Origin: Bdellovibrio sp. 22V
GTDB taxonomy: Bacteria; Bdellovibrionota; Bdellovibrionia; Bdellovibrionales; Bdellovibrionaceae
DNA length: 64,000 nt
Reading direction: 5' to 3'
Assembly: GCF_030169785.1 (NCBI RefSeq)
Contig: NZ_CP125854.1
Span: 3,162,001-3,226,000, forward strand
Positions 1 through 9,183 of this stretch are shown in pieces (within the stretch, counting starts at the first letter, position 1; each line of letters starts with the position of its first letter). The position numbers and the translations under genes are program-made. The notes under the pieces were generated by a model. That model was given only the letters and a program-made list of their open reading frames with translations, had not been told where the DNA came from and made no database searches.

Positions 1-1
1 A

Positions 2-100
2 AACGGCGACCACATGGAAAGAGCAATTGCCCTGCGTCAGAGACATTACGCCCCTCAACGCCAAGCGTTGAATCGTAATTCAGAGTGCTATCGCTTTTAA
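2..100 (+). CDS. C-terminal end of an upstream gene, possibly a glycosyltransferase (cut by window edge)
   Basis: An open frame runs from base 2 to a TAA at 98-100 and gives 32 residues ending in ECYRF. It overlaps the GTG start of the next gene by 16 bases, as expected for tightly packed genes on the same strand. The piece is basic and helical (a stretch reading DHMERAIALRQRHY), a style common at the C-terminus of glycosyltransferases, and the context is a glycan cluster. The fragment is too short to identify a family. A second frame also stays open to a TAA at 76-78, so the choice of frame is itself uncertain. Confidence 0.35.
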   Translation, partial: NGDHMERAIALRQRHYAPQRQALNRNSECYRF

Positions 101-1416
101 AAGCCCTTACAACTACCCCTACCCAACAACGATTTAATTTGACTATGCCGGACACGAAAAAAAACTTGATATCACTCTCAGCGACGACATTATTTACTCT
201 TTGCCTCACCCTTAGTCTGTTCTCGAGAAATTTAGGCGAGTACTCTTTCGATATAATAATACTTTTTGTTCTATTCGTAACATTGTACCAAAAAACACCT
301 TGGACTTGGCGCAACATTTATTACAACGTCGGTTTCTACAAATGGCTATATATATTCTATTTCTGGATATTCCTAACGATCTTATTCAACCCACCACTTC
401 ATGCAAAAAGCTTTAGTTATCTACTAGAGTTCCTCTGGATTCCTGCGCTGCCAATTTTTTCTCGGGTCCTTTCTTTATGGCGACCAGGTCGGGTCTTTGT
501 TGCCACCTTTGCGGGTATAACTTCTACATCCATGGTAGCTATTATCGCTCACTATTTTTTGATGCCAGAGAACCCTCAATACTTTGGATATCCAAATCGA
601 CTTCAGGGCACCTTCACAAATATCAACTTTCTAGCTCATTCATACTTTTTAGTTTTTCTTTTGGTACTAGGTCTTTTTATTACACACTTTCAGAATAACC
701 AAAAACGCCTTGCGGTCCTATTAGGAATTACAGTCTTCACAATCTCCAGTGCACTATTTTTGACGTTCACTCGCACAATTTGGGTAGCTATGATATTGTC
801 ACTGCCTATCATGCTTGTCTTGGTAAACAAGAAAACTGCCGTAAAAACATTTTTTGCTTCCTGTTTAATTTTTGGAGCTTTGTTTATTACTGATGTCGGG
901 GGCACTAGAGAACGTGTTCTTCAGACTCTCTCTACAAATCCTGGGGACGCGATTAGAATAACTTTGTGGAGAACCTCTGTTAAAATCTTCCGTGACAATC
1001 CTATTATGGGCGTTGGCTACATGAATAATAAGCGTGACATTATGAAGTACTTTGAAATGTACGGAGAAAAAGACATTACTGCTGAGTTCGACACCCATCC
1101 TCATAACGAAATTCTGTCTTTCTTGGCTGGAACAGGCTTCGTTGGAGCTATACTTTACGTGGGTAATTTTGTTCTGTTCTTTTTACTGGGATTGAAAACT
1201 CTCAAAATAATCCCCAACTCCGAAACAATAAAAAGAGGATTGTTGCTTGGCGCAATTACTATACAGCCTGCCTTTTTGATTGCTGGATTTGCTGATAATA
1301 ACTTCGAGATTCATGTGGCTCGCAATTGGCTGGTGATTTCATGGGCCATTTTAATTTGGCTCGCAACCGAAAACAATACTACCGTAACATTTGATTTTAA
1401 ACGAAGACCACGATAG
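85..1416 (+). CDS. O-antigen ligase/polymerase family membrane protein (Wzy/WaaL type)
   Basis: A polytopic inner-membrane protein of up to 443 residues with about ten hydrophobic segments. The second half has the Wzy_C pattern: a TRTIW stretch after a membrane segment, a large periplasmic loop with an arginine-rich RITLWRTS and a HPHNEIL motif near residue 337, then more membrane helices. Such proteins polymerise O-antigen repeats or join glycans to lipid A core or other acceptors on the periplasmic side. The start used is a GTG; an ATG at 145 is an alternative, and neither has a good ribosome binding site. Polymerase versus ligase cannot be told from sequence. A second protein of the same superfamily lies at 12092-13306. 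Confidence 0.8.
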   Translation: MLSLLKALTTTPTQQRFNLTMPDTKKNLISLSATTLFTLCLTLSLFSRNLGEYSFDIIILFVLFVTLYQKTPWTWRNIYYNVGFYKWLYIFYFWIFLTILFNPPLHAKSFSYLLEFLWIPALPIFSRVLSLWRPGRVFVATFAGITSTSMVAIIAHYFLMPENPQYFGYPNRLQGTFTNINFLAHSYFLVFLLVLGLFITHFQNNQKRLAVLLGITVFTISSALFLTFTRTIWVAMILSLPIMLVLVNKKTAVKTFFASCLIFGALFITDVGGTRERVLQTLSTNPGDAIRITLWRTSVKIFRDNPIMGVGYMNNKRDIMKYFEMYGEKDITAEFDTHPHNEILSFLAGTGFVGAILYVGNFVLFFLLGLKTLKIIPNSETIKRGLLLGAITIQPAFLIAGFADNNFEIHVARNWLVISWAILIWLATENNTTVTFDFKRRPR

Positions 1417-1544
1417 ATAACTTCACTTGAGCTGATTAGGCAACGAACGGATCCTTCATTTGAACTGAAACCGAATGCCGCAGCATTGTTTTCCATGCGT
1501 GATTTTACCTTGCTCAAAGGCTTACAAGTAACTAGATTGACACA

Positions 1545-2960
1545 ATGAAACATTTCATTGTGTGCGATCTGGATGACTGCCTTTTAAAAACAGACTTGCT
1601 CTACGAACAGTGGCTTGTTTTGCTTAAATCAAAACCACTCATCTTCTTGCTAAGCCCCTTTTGGTTACTTTGTGGAAAGGCCTACTTTAAGTCTCAACTT
1701 GCGGAACATATTCCGCATGTTCCCAAACTTATTCCCTTTCGAAGCGATGTGCTTTCTTATTTGAAGACTAAAAATGATTCAAACAATTACGAACTCATAC
1801 TGGCTTCTGCAAGCCCTTTTGTTTGGGTCAACGAAATCTCTCAAAGACTTGAACTTTTTAACCAAGTTATTGGAAGCGACACAAAAACAAATCTCAAAGG
1901 TACACACAAATTGAAGGCGATAAAGAATTTGATAGGAGATGCTTCATTTTCTTATGTGGGAGATGCCTTTGCCGATTTAGACGTTTGGAGAGCATCCACG
2001 GAGATAGTAGCGGTAAATCCTTCAAAGTCCTTACAGGCTTTAATATCTACCCTAAATAAGCCTACGACCCTACTTAAAGACGTCGAGAGTTCAACGTTGC
2101 AGTTACTAGCAAAACAGATTCGCCCCCACCAATGGATAAAAAATATTTTGGTATTCCTTCCTGCGCTTGCGGGTCATAAGCTTTGGAACCATGATACATT
2201 CTTTCAGGGCTTAGGTGCTTTCGCAGGATTTAGCTTAGCTGCGTCTTTCGTTTATGTTCTAAATGACCTTCTGGACCTTAAAGCTGATCGTAACCACCAT
2301 ACTAAAAAAAATCGCCCTTTTGCCTCGGGTGATCTCAAAATTAAATGGGGAGTTCTACTTTTACCCTGTCTTTTATTGGGCGTTACCCTTATCTCTTCAT
2401 ACTTACCCATTGAGTATTCCGGATGGATAGCAACTTACCTATTTCTAAATCTTGCGTATTCTTTATATCTTAAGCAAAGCGTTGTTGTAGATATTCTAAT
2501 TCTTTCCATGATGTATACCTTACGTATTTTCGCCGGGTCTGCGGCGACAAGTGTTCCCGTTTCTGAATGGCTATTAAGTTTTTCAACTTTATTTTTCTTT
2601 AGTCTCGCCTGTGTGAAGCGCTATACAGAGATTATACGCAGCAAAAATAAGATTACCTTAGACGGACGAGGCTATCGACAAGTCGATTATCCCATGGTTC
2701 AAGGATTGGGAGTTGGCTCTGGTCTATTATCAGTCTTAATCGTGTTACTCTACTTACAGAGCGCAGATGTTCGAGCACTCTATAAAACCCCTCAAAACCT
2801 TTGGTTTGCGACCCCAGTGTTACTCTTCTGGATTTCACGCATTTGGATTCTAACTAATCGAGACGAAGTTCACGATGATCCGGTAGTTTTTGCAGTGAAA
2901 GACAAAATAAGTTGGATTTGTTTCGCAATCTTAGGTGTCGTTTTTGGGATTTCAATATGA
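1545..2960 (+). CDS. HAD phosphatase-UbiA prenyltransferase fusion, likely polyprenyl-phosphate phosphoribosyltransferase
   Basis: A 471-residue two-domain protein. Residues 1-180 are a HAD hydrolase, with the nucleophile motif DLDDCLLKT at the start and a GDAFADLDVW acidic motif near 138. Residues 190-471 are a UbiA-type membrane prenyltransferase with IRPHQWIKN and the metal-binding NDLLDLKADRNHHTKK stretch followed by RPFASG, which is typical of decaprenyl-phosphate phosphoribose synthases. The family transfers 5-phosphoribose from PRPP to polyprenyl phosphate; the fused HAD domain could remove the 5-phosphate. The next two genes overlap by 4 bases each and encode the following pathway steps (DprE1-like and DprE2-like), which strongly supports this role. 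Confidence 0.85.
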   Translation: MKHFIVCDLDDCLLKTDLLYEQWLVLLKSKPLIFLLSPFWLLCGKAYFKSQLAEHIPHVPKLIPFRSDVLSYLKTKNDSNNYELILASASPFVWVNEISQRLELFNQVIGSDTKTNLKGTHKLKAIKNLIGDASFSYVGDAFADLDVWRASTEIVAVNPSKSLQALISTLNKPTTLLKDVESSTLQLLAKQIRPHQWIKNILVFLPALAGHKLWNHDTFFQGLGAFAGFSLAASFVYVLNDLLDLKADRNHHTKKNRPFASGDLKIKWGVLLLPCLLLGVTLISSYLPIEYSGWIATYLFLNLAYSLYLKQSVVVDILILSMMYTLRIFAGSAATSVPVSEWLLSFSTLFFFSLACVKRYTEIIRSKNKITLDGRGYRQVDYPMVQGLGVGSGLLSVLIVLLYLQSADVRALYKTPQNLWFATPVLLFWISRIWILTNRDEVHDDPVVFAVKDKISWICFAILGVVFGISI

Positions 2961-4258
2961 ATGAGTTTCCCAGTTGGGGCCTATACCCAAAGGCGCAAGA
3001 GCAAGTATTTAAAAACATCTCTAGTCGTTTTTCGAAGCTACCTACCTCGGGACTCGCTTGTCTCCCTAGAGGCCTGGGAAGGTCTTATGGCGATTCTTGC
3101 CTAAATGACCATGGACTATTAATAGGGACTTCTTATCTCAATCATTTTATAGATTTCGATCAAAACACCGGAAAAATAATATGCGAATCAGGCGTTTCCT
3201 TCGATGAAATTCTGAAAGTAGTACTCCCAACGGGTTGGTTTTTGCCCGTAACCCCTGGAACGAAGTACGTCACCGTTGGTGGCGCTATTGCGAATGATGT
3301 CCATGGAAAAAATCACCATAGAGCAGGAAATTTTGGCCATCATGTTCTTAAATTTGAACTCTTAAAATCCTCAGGAGAACGTCTAATTTGCTCTCGAGAA
3401 AGTAACTCGGACCTATTCTTCGCTACAATCGGTGGCTTGGGTCTTACAGGATTCATTACTTGGGCGGAATTTAAGCTCACGAAAATTCAATCTTCCTGGA
3501 TTCACCAACAACAAATTCAGTTTAATTCTTTGGCAGATTTTTTTTCCTTATCACAAGAGTCAGAAAGGGATTTTGAGTTTACGGTTTCATGGGTAGACTG
3601 TGTAAACTCTAAAGATATTCGGGGAATTTTTATTCGTGGTAATTTCGGAGAAATAGAAAAAGATAGATATAGACTTCATAAAGAGCCAGGCATGAAACGT
3701 GTGCCTTTCTTTTTACCAAAGATCACGTTGAATAGCCTATCGGTAAGAGCATTTAACGAACTCTATTATCGCAAAAACCTGTCCTCCAATAAAAAGAATT
3801 CGATCCACTACGATCCGTTCTTTTACCCCCTGGACTCTATTCATCATTGGAACAAAATTTATGGCCGTCGGGGTTTTCTGCAGTATCAATTCGTAATCCC
3901 TTACAAGGATGATCAAGGTGCAGCTCTCTATGAAATATTCGATATTCTAAAAAAGAGTCAAATGGGATCATTTTTAGCGGTTCTAAAAACTTTTGGGTCA
4001 ATTCCCTCTGAAGGGATGCTTTCGTTTCCAAAAGAAGGTGTTACATTGGCTTTAGATTTTCCGAATCACGGCGAAAAGCTTCTCAAGGTTCTTAGCAAAT
4101 GCGATGAAATAGTTAAGTCTGTACAGGGCGCCGTTTATCCCGCGAAAGATGCGCGCATGAGTAAAGAAAGTTTCGCCGCATTCTATCCTCGACTGTCTGA
4201 ATTTGAAAAACACATAGATCCAAAATTTTCTTCTAGCTTCTGGAGACGTGTACGATGA
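2957..4258 (+). CDS. dprE1: DprE1-like FAD-dependent decaprenylphosphoryl-ribose 2-oxidase
   Basis: This 433-residue flavoprotein oxidises the 2'-hydroxyl of polyprenyl-phospho-ribose, the first half of epimerisation to the arabinose donor. The FAD-binding N-terminal half shows PRGLGRSYGDSCLN, a PVTPGTKYVTVGGAIANDVHGKNH stretch read in two parts near residues 105-125, and GGLGLTGFI. The C-terminal half carries the AKDARMS segment matching the catalytic-lysine region of mycobacterial DprE1. The start is the ATG in an ATGA overlap with the HAD-UbiA gene. The residue aligned with the mycobacterial benzothiazinone-reactive cysteine appears to be alanine (LALDFP against ICVDFP, recalled from memory). 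It is followed by dprE2 with another ATGA overlap. Confidence 0.88.
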   Translation: MNEFPSWGLYPKAQEQVFKNISSRFSKLPTSGLACLPRGLGRSYGDSCLNDHGLLIGTSYLNHFIDFDQNTGKIICESGVSFDEILKVVLPTGWFLPVTPGTKYVTVGGAIANDVHGKNHHRAGNFGHHVLKFELLKSSGERLICSRESNSDLFFATIGGLGLTGFITWAEFKLTKIQSSWIHQQQIQFNSLADFFSLSQESERDFEFTVSWVDCVNSKDIRGIFIRGNFGEIEKDRYRLHKEPGMKRVPFFLPKITLNSLSVRAFNELYYRKNLSSNKKNSIHYDPFFYPLDSIHHWNKIYGRRGFLQYQFVIPYKDDQGAALYEIFDILKKSQMGSFLAVLKTFGSIPSEGMLSFPKEGVTLALDFPNHGEKLLKVLSKCDEIVKSVQGAVYPAKDARMSKESFAAFYPRLSEFEKHIDPKFSSSFWRRVR

Positions 4259-4992
4259 AAAAAATTCTTATTATTGGAGCGACTTCGGCTATCGCTCAAG
4301 AAGTGGCAAAAATTTATGCTCAAAAGAAGCACGAACTTATTCTGTGGGGCCGAAATGCCGAAATGCTCAATATCATTTCGCAAGATCTCAAAGTAAGAGG
4401 CAGCTCAGCGTTAACAATTATCAATCATGACTTAAATGATCTAACAGCTCACGCTTCTAAAGTTGATGAGATCTGGTCCACCCACTCAAAAATCGATATT
4501 GTGCTGTTGGCTCATGGCGTTCTAGGCGATCCCCGCAAAGCCGAAGTAAATCAGCAGGAAATGCTTCATCTCTTAAACAGCAATTTTATTTCCCACGCGT
4601 CCCTTTTGACCTTCATATCTCAGAAAATGGTTAAGCAAGGCTATGGTACGATTGCCGTAATTTCCTCTGTCGCTGGAGATCGTGGGAAACAGTCGAATTA
4701 TGTCTATGGCTCCGCTAAGGCAGGCATGACAACATTTACGGATGGTTTAAGAAACCGTTTGTTCTCTACAGGGGTCCATGTTGTTAATCTTAAGCTAGGT
4801 CCCGTGGATACTCCCATGACAAAAGATCATAAGAAAACACCTCTATTCGGAAAAGCTCCCTCGGTTGGCAGAGGAATCGTCAATGCAATTGAAGCTAGAA
4901 AGAATACTGTTTATCTTCCCTTCTTCTGGCGCTTTATTATGATGATCATAAAATCAATCCCTGAGTCGATATTTAAACGCCTTCGTCTTTAA
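4255..4992 (+). CDS. dprE2: DprE2-like short-chain dehydrogenase (decaprenylphosphoryl-2-keto-erythropentose reductase)
   Basis: A 245-residue SDR enzyme expected to reduce the 2-keto intermediate made by the DprE1-like partner, giving polyprenyl-phospho-arabinose. The nucleotide-binding motif is GATSAIAQEVAK at residues 8-19, the acidic active-site region reads LLAHGVLGD, the serine lies in VISSVAGD, and the catalytic tyrosine and lysine are in YVYGSAKAG. The ATG overlaps the dprE1 stop codon (ATGA). A hydrophobic C-terminal segment (FFWRFIMMIIKSI) may hold it at the membrane, as in mycobacterial DprE2. The gene ends in a 3-base convergent overlap with the GT-C gene on the opposite strand. 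Confidence 0.87.
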   Translation: MKKILIIGATSAIAQEVAKIYAQKKHELILWGRNAEMLNIISQDLKVRGSSALTIINHDLNDLTAHASKVDEIWSTHSKIDIVLLAHGVLGDPRKAEVNQQEMLHLLNSNFISHASLLTFISQKMVKQGYGTIAVISSVAGDRGKQSNYVYGSAKAGMTTFTDGLRNRLFSTGVHVVNLKLGPVDTPMTKDHKKTPLFGKAPSVGRGIVNAIEARKNTVYLPFFWRFIMMIIKSIPESIFKRLRL

Positions 4993-6527
4993 GGTGATTT
5001 ACATTGGTAAAGTGCGAAAAATTCAGTTTCTCGTACTTTATAATATGTAGATTGAAACAGCCCTTTAAACTCTGGGGAAAATAACGGTTCATCTGAATAA
5101 AAACTTAATAAGCTCCATGGTTCTCCCTCTTTGGGAAATACAAAATAGGATATTTTACATGACTTTATGACTTTCAAAGTTGAAGGAGGAATATCGAGTC
5201 TCGATGCCTTCATATCCATTAAAGCAGCACCGTCCAAAAGTAAGCCCTTATCCTCTCCCACTAGCCATGTTTTATAAAAGCTCGACTCATACTTAGCATT
5301 CGTCGAATATCCCAGCTCGACATCTCCCTCTAAATCCTTAGTTAGATTTTGTAAGTCCGCGAACTCATGCTTTCTTTCTGCAGTCTCTGAAAATAGTTTC
5401 ACTATCCTTTTTTGTCGGTTTATAGCATTCAAAGACAACGTCAAAAGGAAAGCGGTCACGAATATATTTGCTCGCCTTCTTTCGTCTGAATCCATTTCAA
5501 AATAACATTTGCTACAAAGCCATAGAATCAAAGGAATCAATGGCATAAAATGATGAACGCCCGCTCCCGGTTTACTCGCAACAGTAGCAATTAAACCTGA
5601 AACTAATAAAAGTGCTAAAAACGTAAATTTACTTCTACGGAAGACTCCGATAAAATAAGCAAAAAGCAGGAAACTTGATATAAAGGTAAGATTTCTAGCA
5701 AAATCCTTCCAACCTAACCCATGGTTCGCGGCCATTTTCAGCCACATCAAATAAGCCTCAGCATCCACGTGACGAAGCATAAAGGGTAAAACGATGCCAG
5801 CAAGAAAAGCTAAAAGGCAGGCGGATATATTCGCGAAATTAATTTGGAACTTTTGAGTTTCCCAAAGGTAAGCGATTGTTGGCAAAAAATAGAGAGCTGA
5901 ATGGAGCTTACAACTAACTGCCAAACCTGCAAGCAGACCAATACATACTGCACTAAGCGCTCCACCGATACGATGCGATTTAACTGCGAAAGCAAAGCTC
6001 AGGAATGCATAAGCGGTTACAAAGCTGTCCGGCCTATTCCAATAGCTAAAGTTGTAGTACCCCAAAAGGGGCATCGCCAAAATGCCGATGACAAATACTT
6101 TATTAAACTTCGATGTTTTTAATTCTGAATTCAGCCATATTGCTGCGGTGAATAGTATCCCCAAGTTTATAACCCCAGGGAGTTTTCCTAGTAAAACAGT
6201 AGAACCTCCCAGTGATTGAAAAAAAGCAGCCATTAAATATGGCCAGGGACCATACAAAAGAGAGTAACGAGCCGCCGCATCCAATGAAGTGTAAACAGGG
6301 TTTCCCTTCAGAATGTAGGAAGCCACAGCTGAAATATTCGCTTCTGCGTGATCGAAAAAGAGAGGTGTCGCCAGATAGCCCACTGCCGTAATCACCAGCC
6401 AGCATAAACCCGTTAGAAGTATGACTTTAAGGCAACGCGAAATAAATATGCTTAAAATTTGAACATTACGAAAACCATAGGCAACGATAAAGAAAAGCAA
6501 AAAATTTATCAGCAGTGATGACACCAT
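4989..6527 (-). CDS. GT-C type integral membrane glycosyltransferase
   Basis: This 512-residue protein has roughly ten membrane segments in residues 1-370 and a soluble C-terminal periplasmic domain, the layout of GT-C (GT39/ArnT-like) enzymes that use polyprenyl-phosphate sugars outside the membrane. The first loop contains FFDHAEANISAVASYIL and then LLYGPWPY, where GT-C enzymes place the catalytic acidic residue and acceptor contacts. It stands directly beside the polyprenyl-phospho-arabinose genes but on the other strand, ending in a convergent overlap with dprE2. A role as arabinosyltransferase is a reasonable inference from position only. No closer family could be named. Confidence 0.7.
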   Translation of the reverse strand: MVSSLLINFLLFFIVAYGFRNVQILSIFISRCLKVILLTGLCWLVITAVGYLATPLFFDHAEANISAVASYILKGNPVYTSLDAAARYSLLYGPWPYLMAAFFQSLGGSTVLLGKLPGVINLGILFTAAIWLNSELKTSKFNKVFVIGILAMPLLGYYNFSYWNRPDSFVTAYAFLSFAFAVKSHRIGGALSAVCIGLLAGLAVSCKLHSALYFLPTIAYLWETQKFQINFANISACLLAFLAGIVLPFMLRHVDAEAYLMWLKMAANHGLGWKDFARNLTFISSFLLFAYFIGVFRRSKFTFLALLLVSGLIATVASKPGAGVHHFMPLIPLILWLCSKCYFEMDSDERRRANIFVTAFLLTLSLNAINRQKRIVKLFSETAERKHEFADLQNLTKDLEGDVELGYSTNAKYESSFYKTWLVGEDKGLLLDGAALMDMKASRLDIPPSTLKVIKSCKISYFVFPKEGEPWSLLSFYSDEPLFSPEFKGLFQSTYYKVRETEFFALYQCKSP

Positions 6528-6572
6528 CTTTTTTCAATCCTCAAATTTTATAATCAAAAAGGGGGCCTGCGG

Positions 6573-6601
6573 TTGGCTCAATAGAATTCTAGATATATCT
6601 T
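6573..6601 (+). promoter_or_regulatory. Candidate sigma-70 promoter for the GT4 gene
   Basis: In the 174-base divergent gap between the GT-C gene and the GT4 gene, TTGGCT (6573-6578) and TATCTT (6596-6601) are separated by 17 bases. Each hexamer matches the consensus at four of six positions. The gap is AT-rich, so chance matches are likely. It would give a leader of about 95 bases. Confidence 0.3.
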
Positions 6602-6701
6602 ATGTTCGGTCAACATATATGCCTCTTCTAAAGCTTTAAGAACATCAGTAGATGACAAAACCTATTGTACAGGAGTAACTTTTTATCTTGGAGACACCTC
6701 G

Positions 6702-7754
6702 ATGAGAATCTATTTTGATGTAAGCACACTAGATCCCGACAAAGTAACCGGAGTTGGGATCTATATGATTCAATTAGTTAAATCCTTGATTAATACTGAG
6801 GACATCGAGTGTATTCCGGTCATAAAACCTTCTCGTATAAAAAAGAAGAAGAAGCTTTCAAAGTTTCTAAATATCCCAGTACATATCATGTGGCCTTGGA
6901 TAGGATTCAGGGAACCGGACAGCGTCTATCACGGGCCCGACTTTAAAATACAAAAATCATTGGTAAAAAAGAATATTGTAACCATTCATGACATGGGCGT
7001 TTTTAAAAAGAAGTATAACAATCCAGCCTTTTTTAAAAAAGGCATTCGCGATCTCTCCCGCGTTCTTACCTCTTCACCAGATGCAATCATTGCAAATTCT
7101 GAATTCACGAAAAAAGAAATCTTAGCTTACTTTCCGGAACTTCAATGTCCTATCTACGTTACGCACCTGGGGTGTGACAGTAAGAAGACTATCCCAAATA
7201 CCCCTACATCTCTCTCCGACTATATTTTATTTTTAGGAACACTTGAGAGGCGAAAAAACATTCTAGGAGTAATAAAGGCATTCGAACTTTTAGTTAAAAA
7301 AGGCCACACAGAAAAGCTTATTCTCGCTGGGAAATGGGGTTTTGGACGCGAAGAGATTCAAGACGCCATTTCAAACTCTTCCGCTTACTCACAAATTGTT
7401 TTACTCAACTACGTTTCGGATGAAAAAGCAGATGAACTCTTTAGAAATGCAAAAGCTTTTATCTTTCCAAGCTGGTATGAAGGATTTGGTATCCCGATTC
7501 TCGAGGCTATGACTTATGGATGCCCGGTCGTCGCATCCTCTGGGGGTGTGCTCGAGGAAATTGCTGGTGACGCAGCACTATTCGCATCACCAGATAATCC
7601 GGAAGAAATCGCCTCTGCGACATCTGAACTTCTTACTAATGCGAAACTTCGCGATAGCCTAATTGCGAAAGGTTACGAACAGTCAAAAAAATTCACATGG
7701 AAGAGATGTTGTGATCGAACTCTCTCAGTCTACAAAGAAGTTTTAATAAAATAA
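6702..7754 (+). CDS. GT4 family glycosyltransferase (GT-B fold)
   Basis: A 350-residue cytoplasmic glycosyltransferase. The N-terminal domain begins with MRIYFDVSTLDPDKVTGVGIY, the glycine-rich acceptor-domain start of GT4 enzymes, and contains VTIHDMGVF. The C-terminal nucleotide-sugar domain has the FLGTLERRKN motif near 176 and FPSWYEGFGIPILEAM near 255, with the EGFGIPILE signature holding the two conserved glutamates. It most resembles the mannosyl/rhamnosyl type of GT4 enzymes in O-antigen clusters. A GGAG ribosome binding site precedes the ATG. The gene is monocistronic and convergent with rfbD. The donor could be dTDP-rhamnose from the neighbouring operon, but sequence alone does not show this. 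Confidence 0.85.
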   Translation: MRIYFDVSTLDPDKVTGVGIYMIQLVKSLINTEDIECIPVIKPSRIKKKKKLSKFLNIPVHIMWPWIGFREPDSVYHGPDFKIQKSLVKKNIVTIHDMGVFKKKYNNPAFFKKGIRDLSRVLTSSPDAIIANSEFTKKEILAYFPELQCPIYVTHLGCDSKKTIPNTPTSLSDYILFLGTLERRKNILGVIKAFELLVKKGHTEKLILAGKWGFGREEIQDAISNSSAYSQIVLLNYVSDEKADELFRNAKAFIFPSWYEGFGIPILEAMTYGCPVVASSGGVLEEIAGDAALFASPDNPEEIASATSELLTNAKLRDSLIAKGYEQSKKFTWKRCCDRTLSVYKEVLIK

Positions 7755-7759
7755 GATTG

Positions 7760-8638
7760 TTACAATGGCACATCAGCAGTAACTAGCCTTAGAGACTTTT
7801 CCCAGTGCGGCAGTTGGATCCCAAAAGTAGAATTCACCTTGTTAGCATTCATTCTTGAATTCAAAGGTCTTAAGGCAGGAGTTATATAATCTTCTGTTTC
7901 AATCTTTTTGATAGTCTGGATTTTAAGTGATCTCGAAGGATGCAACGTTCTCGTTAGTTCAAATATCTTACAGGCAAAATCAAACCAAGATACCTCTCCT
8001 TGGGGACTTAGGTGATAGATACCTGCTTTGTCTTTTCTTTGACGATCGAATAAGATATGAGCACTTGCATCGGCAACATGGCGAGACCAGGTTGGCGAGC
8101 CAATCTGATCAGCGACAATCGCTAGCTCACTCTTTTCTGCGCCTAGCCTAAGCATGGTCCGATAGAAATTGTTTCCTCTTGCCCCATAAACCCAACCAAT
8201 ACGAAGAATGGTAAAATCGCTTCCAACTTCTTGGATAAGCTTTTCGCCTAATACTTTACTTCTGCCGTAAGCATTTATCGGGCAAACTTGATCTGACTCA
8301 ACGTAAGGTTCCGATTTAGTTCCATCAAAAACATAATCGGTGGAATAATGCATAAAAGATGCGCCAATACGCTTTGCCTCCGCAGCAATTACTCCAACGG
8401 CCTCTCCGTTTACTTTATCTGCAATATCCTTTTCGTTTTCTGCCCGGTCAACTGCCGTATACGCCGCTGCATTCACGATATGATTAGGTTTGTATTCCCG
8501 TATAACTTTAGAAATAGAGTCCAATGAAAGAAAGCTCACTTCTTCGCTGCCCACAGCCCGAACCTCTCCGTGCACCGCAAGAGAGCGCTGAAGTTCCCAT
8601 GCTACTTGACCATTTCTTCCGAAGATTAAAGTTTTCAC
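7760..8638 (-). CDS. rfbD: dTDP-4-dehydrorhamnose reductase
   Basis: A 292-residue extended SDR protein that performs the last step of dTDP-L-rhamnose synthesis, the NAD(P)H reduction of the 4-keto sugar. Seen are the N-terminal nucleotide motif FGRNGQVAWEL, the INAAAYTAVDRAE stretch, STDYVFDG, and the catalytic YGRSK tyrosine-lysine pair. It starts with a GTG that overlaps the rfbC stop codon (GTGA). It is the last gene of a five-gene minus-strand operon that begins with a GT2 glycosyltransferase at 12007. Confidence 0.95.
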   Translation of the reverse strand: MKTLIFGRNGQVAWELQRSLAVHGEVRAVGSEEVSFLSLDSISKVIREYKPNHIVNAAAYTAVDRAENEKDIADKVNGEAVGVIAAEAKRIGASFMHYSTDYVFDGTKSEPYVESDQVCPINAYGRSKVLGEKLIQEVGSDFTILRIGWVYGARGNNFYRTMLRLGAEKSELAIVADQIGSPTWSRHVADASAHILFDRQRKDKAGIYHLSPQGEVSWFDFACKIFELTRTLHPSRSLKIQTIKKIETEDYITPALRPLNSRMNANKVNSTFGIQLPHWEKSLRLVTADVPL

Positions 8639-9183
8639 GGAAAAACCTCGGCATTCTTAAAATTCATGCCTTTTTTATCTTTTTCTGACAGAATAGGCTC
8701 ACCAGCATACGTCCAATCAATTTTCAGATCTCGATCGTTCCACATTAAACATCGCTCGTATTCAGGAGCATAAAAATCTGTCGTCTTGTAAAGAAACTCG
8801 GCTGTTTCCGACAACACCACAAACCCATGAGCGAATCCTGGTGGCATCCAAAGCTGCAGCTTATTCTCGGCAGAAAGAACTGTTCCGAACCACTTTCCAA
8901 AAGTAGCTGACGATTTACGTAGGTCCACTGCCACATCAAAGACTTCACCTTGGGTTACTCTAACGAGTTTTCCCTGTGGGTGCTGAATTTGATAATGTAA
9001 ACCTCTTAGAACTCCCTTTGATGACTTAGAATGATTATCTTGAACAAAAGAGTAAGAGTCATTTCCTATCAATTCGTTAAATTTTCTCTGATTGAAACTC
9101 TCAAAAAAGAAACCGCGATCATCACTGTAAACTTTAGGTTCAATAAGATAGCAATTCTCTAATGTAGTTGGTTTTAACTGCAT
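8635..9183 (-). CDS. rfbC: dTDP-4-dehydrorhamnose 3,5-epimerase
   Basis: A 182-residue cupin enzyme of standard length for RmlC. It epimerises C3 and C5 of dTDP-4-keto-6-deoxyglucose. The family motifs RGFFFESFN, QDNHSKSSKGVLRGLHYQ (holding the catalytic histidine) and GEVFDVAVDLRKSS are intact, as is PPGFAHGFVVLSE. Its ATG follows the rfbA stop with no gap (TAAATG) and its stop overlaps the rfbD start, which indicates translational coupling. Confidence 0.95.
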   Translation of the reverse strand: MQLKPTTLENCYLIEPKVYSDDRGFFFESFNQRKFNELIGNDSYSFVQDNHSKSSKGVLRGLHYQIQHPQGKLVRVTQGEVFDVAVDLRKSSATFGKWFGTVLSAENKLQLWMPPGFAHGFVVLSETAEFLYKTTDFYAPEYERCLMWNDRDLKIDWTYAGEPILSEKDKKGMNFKNAEVFP

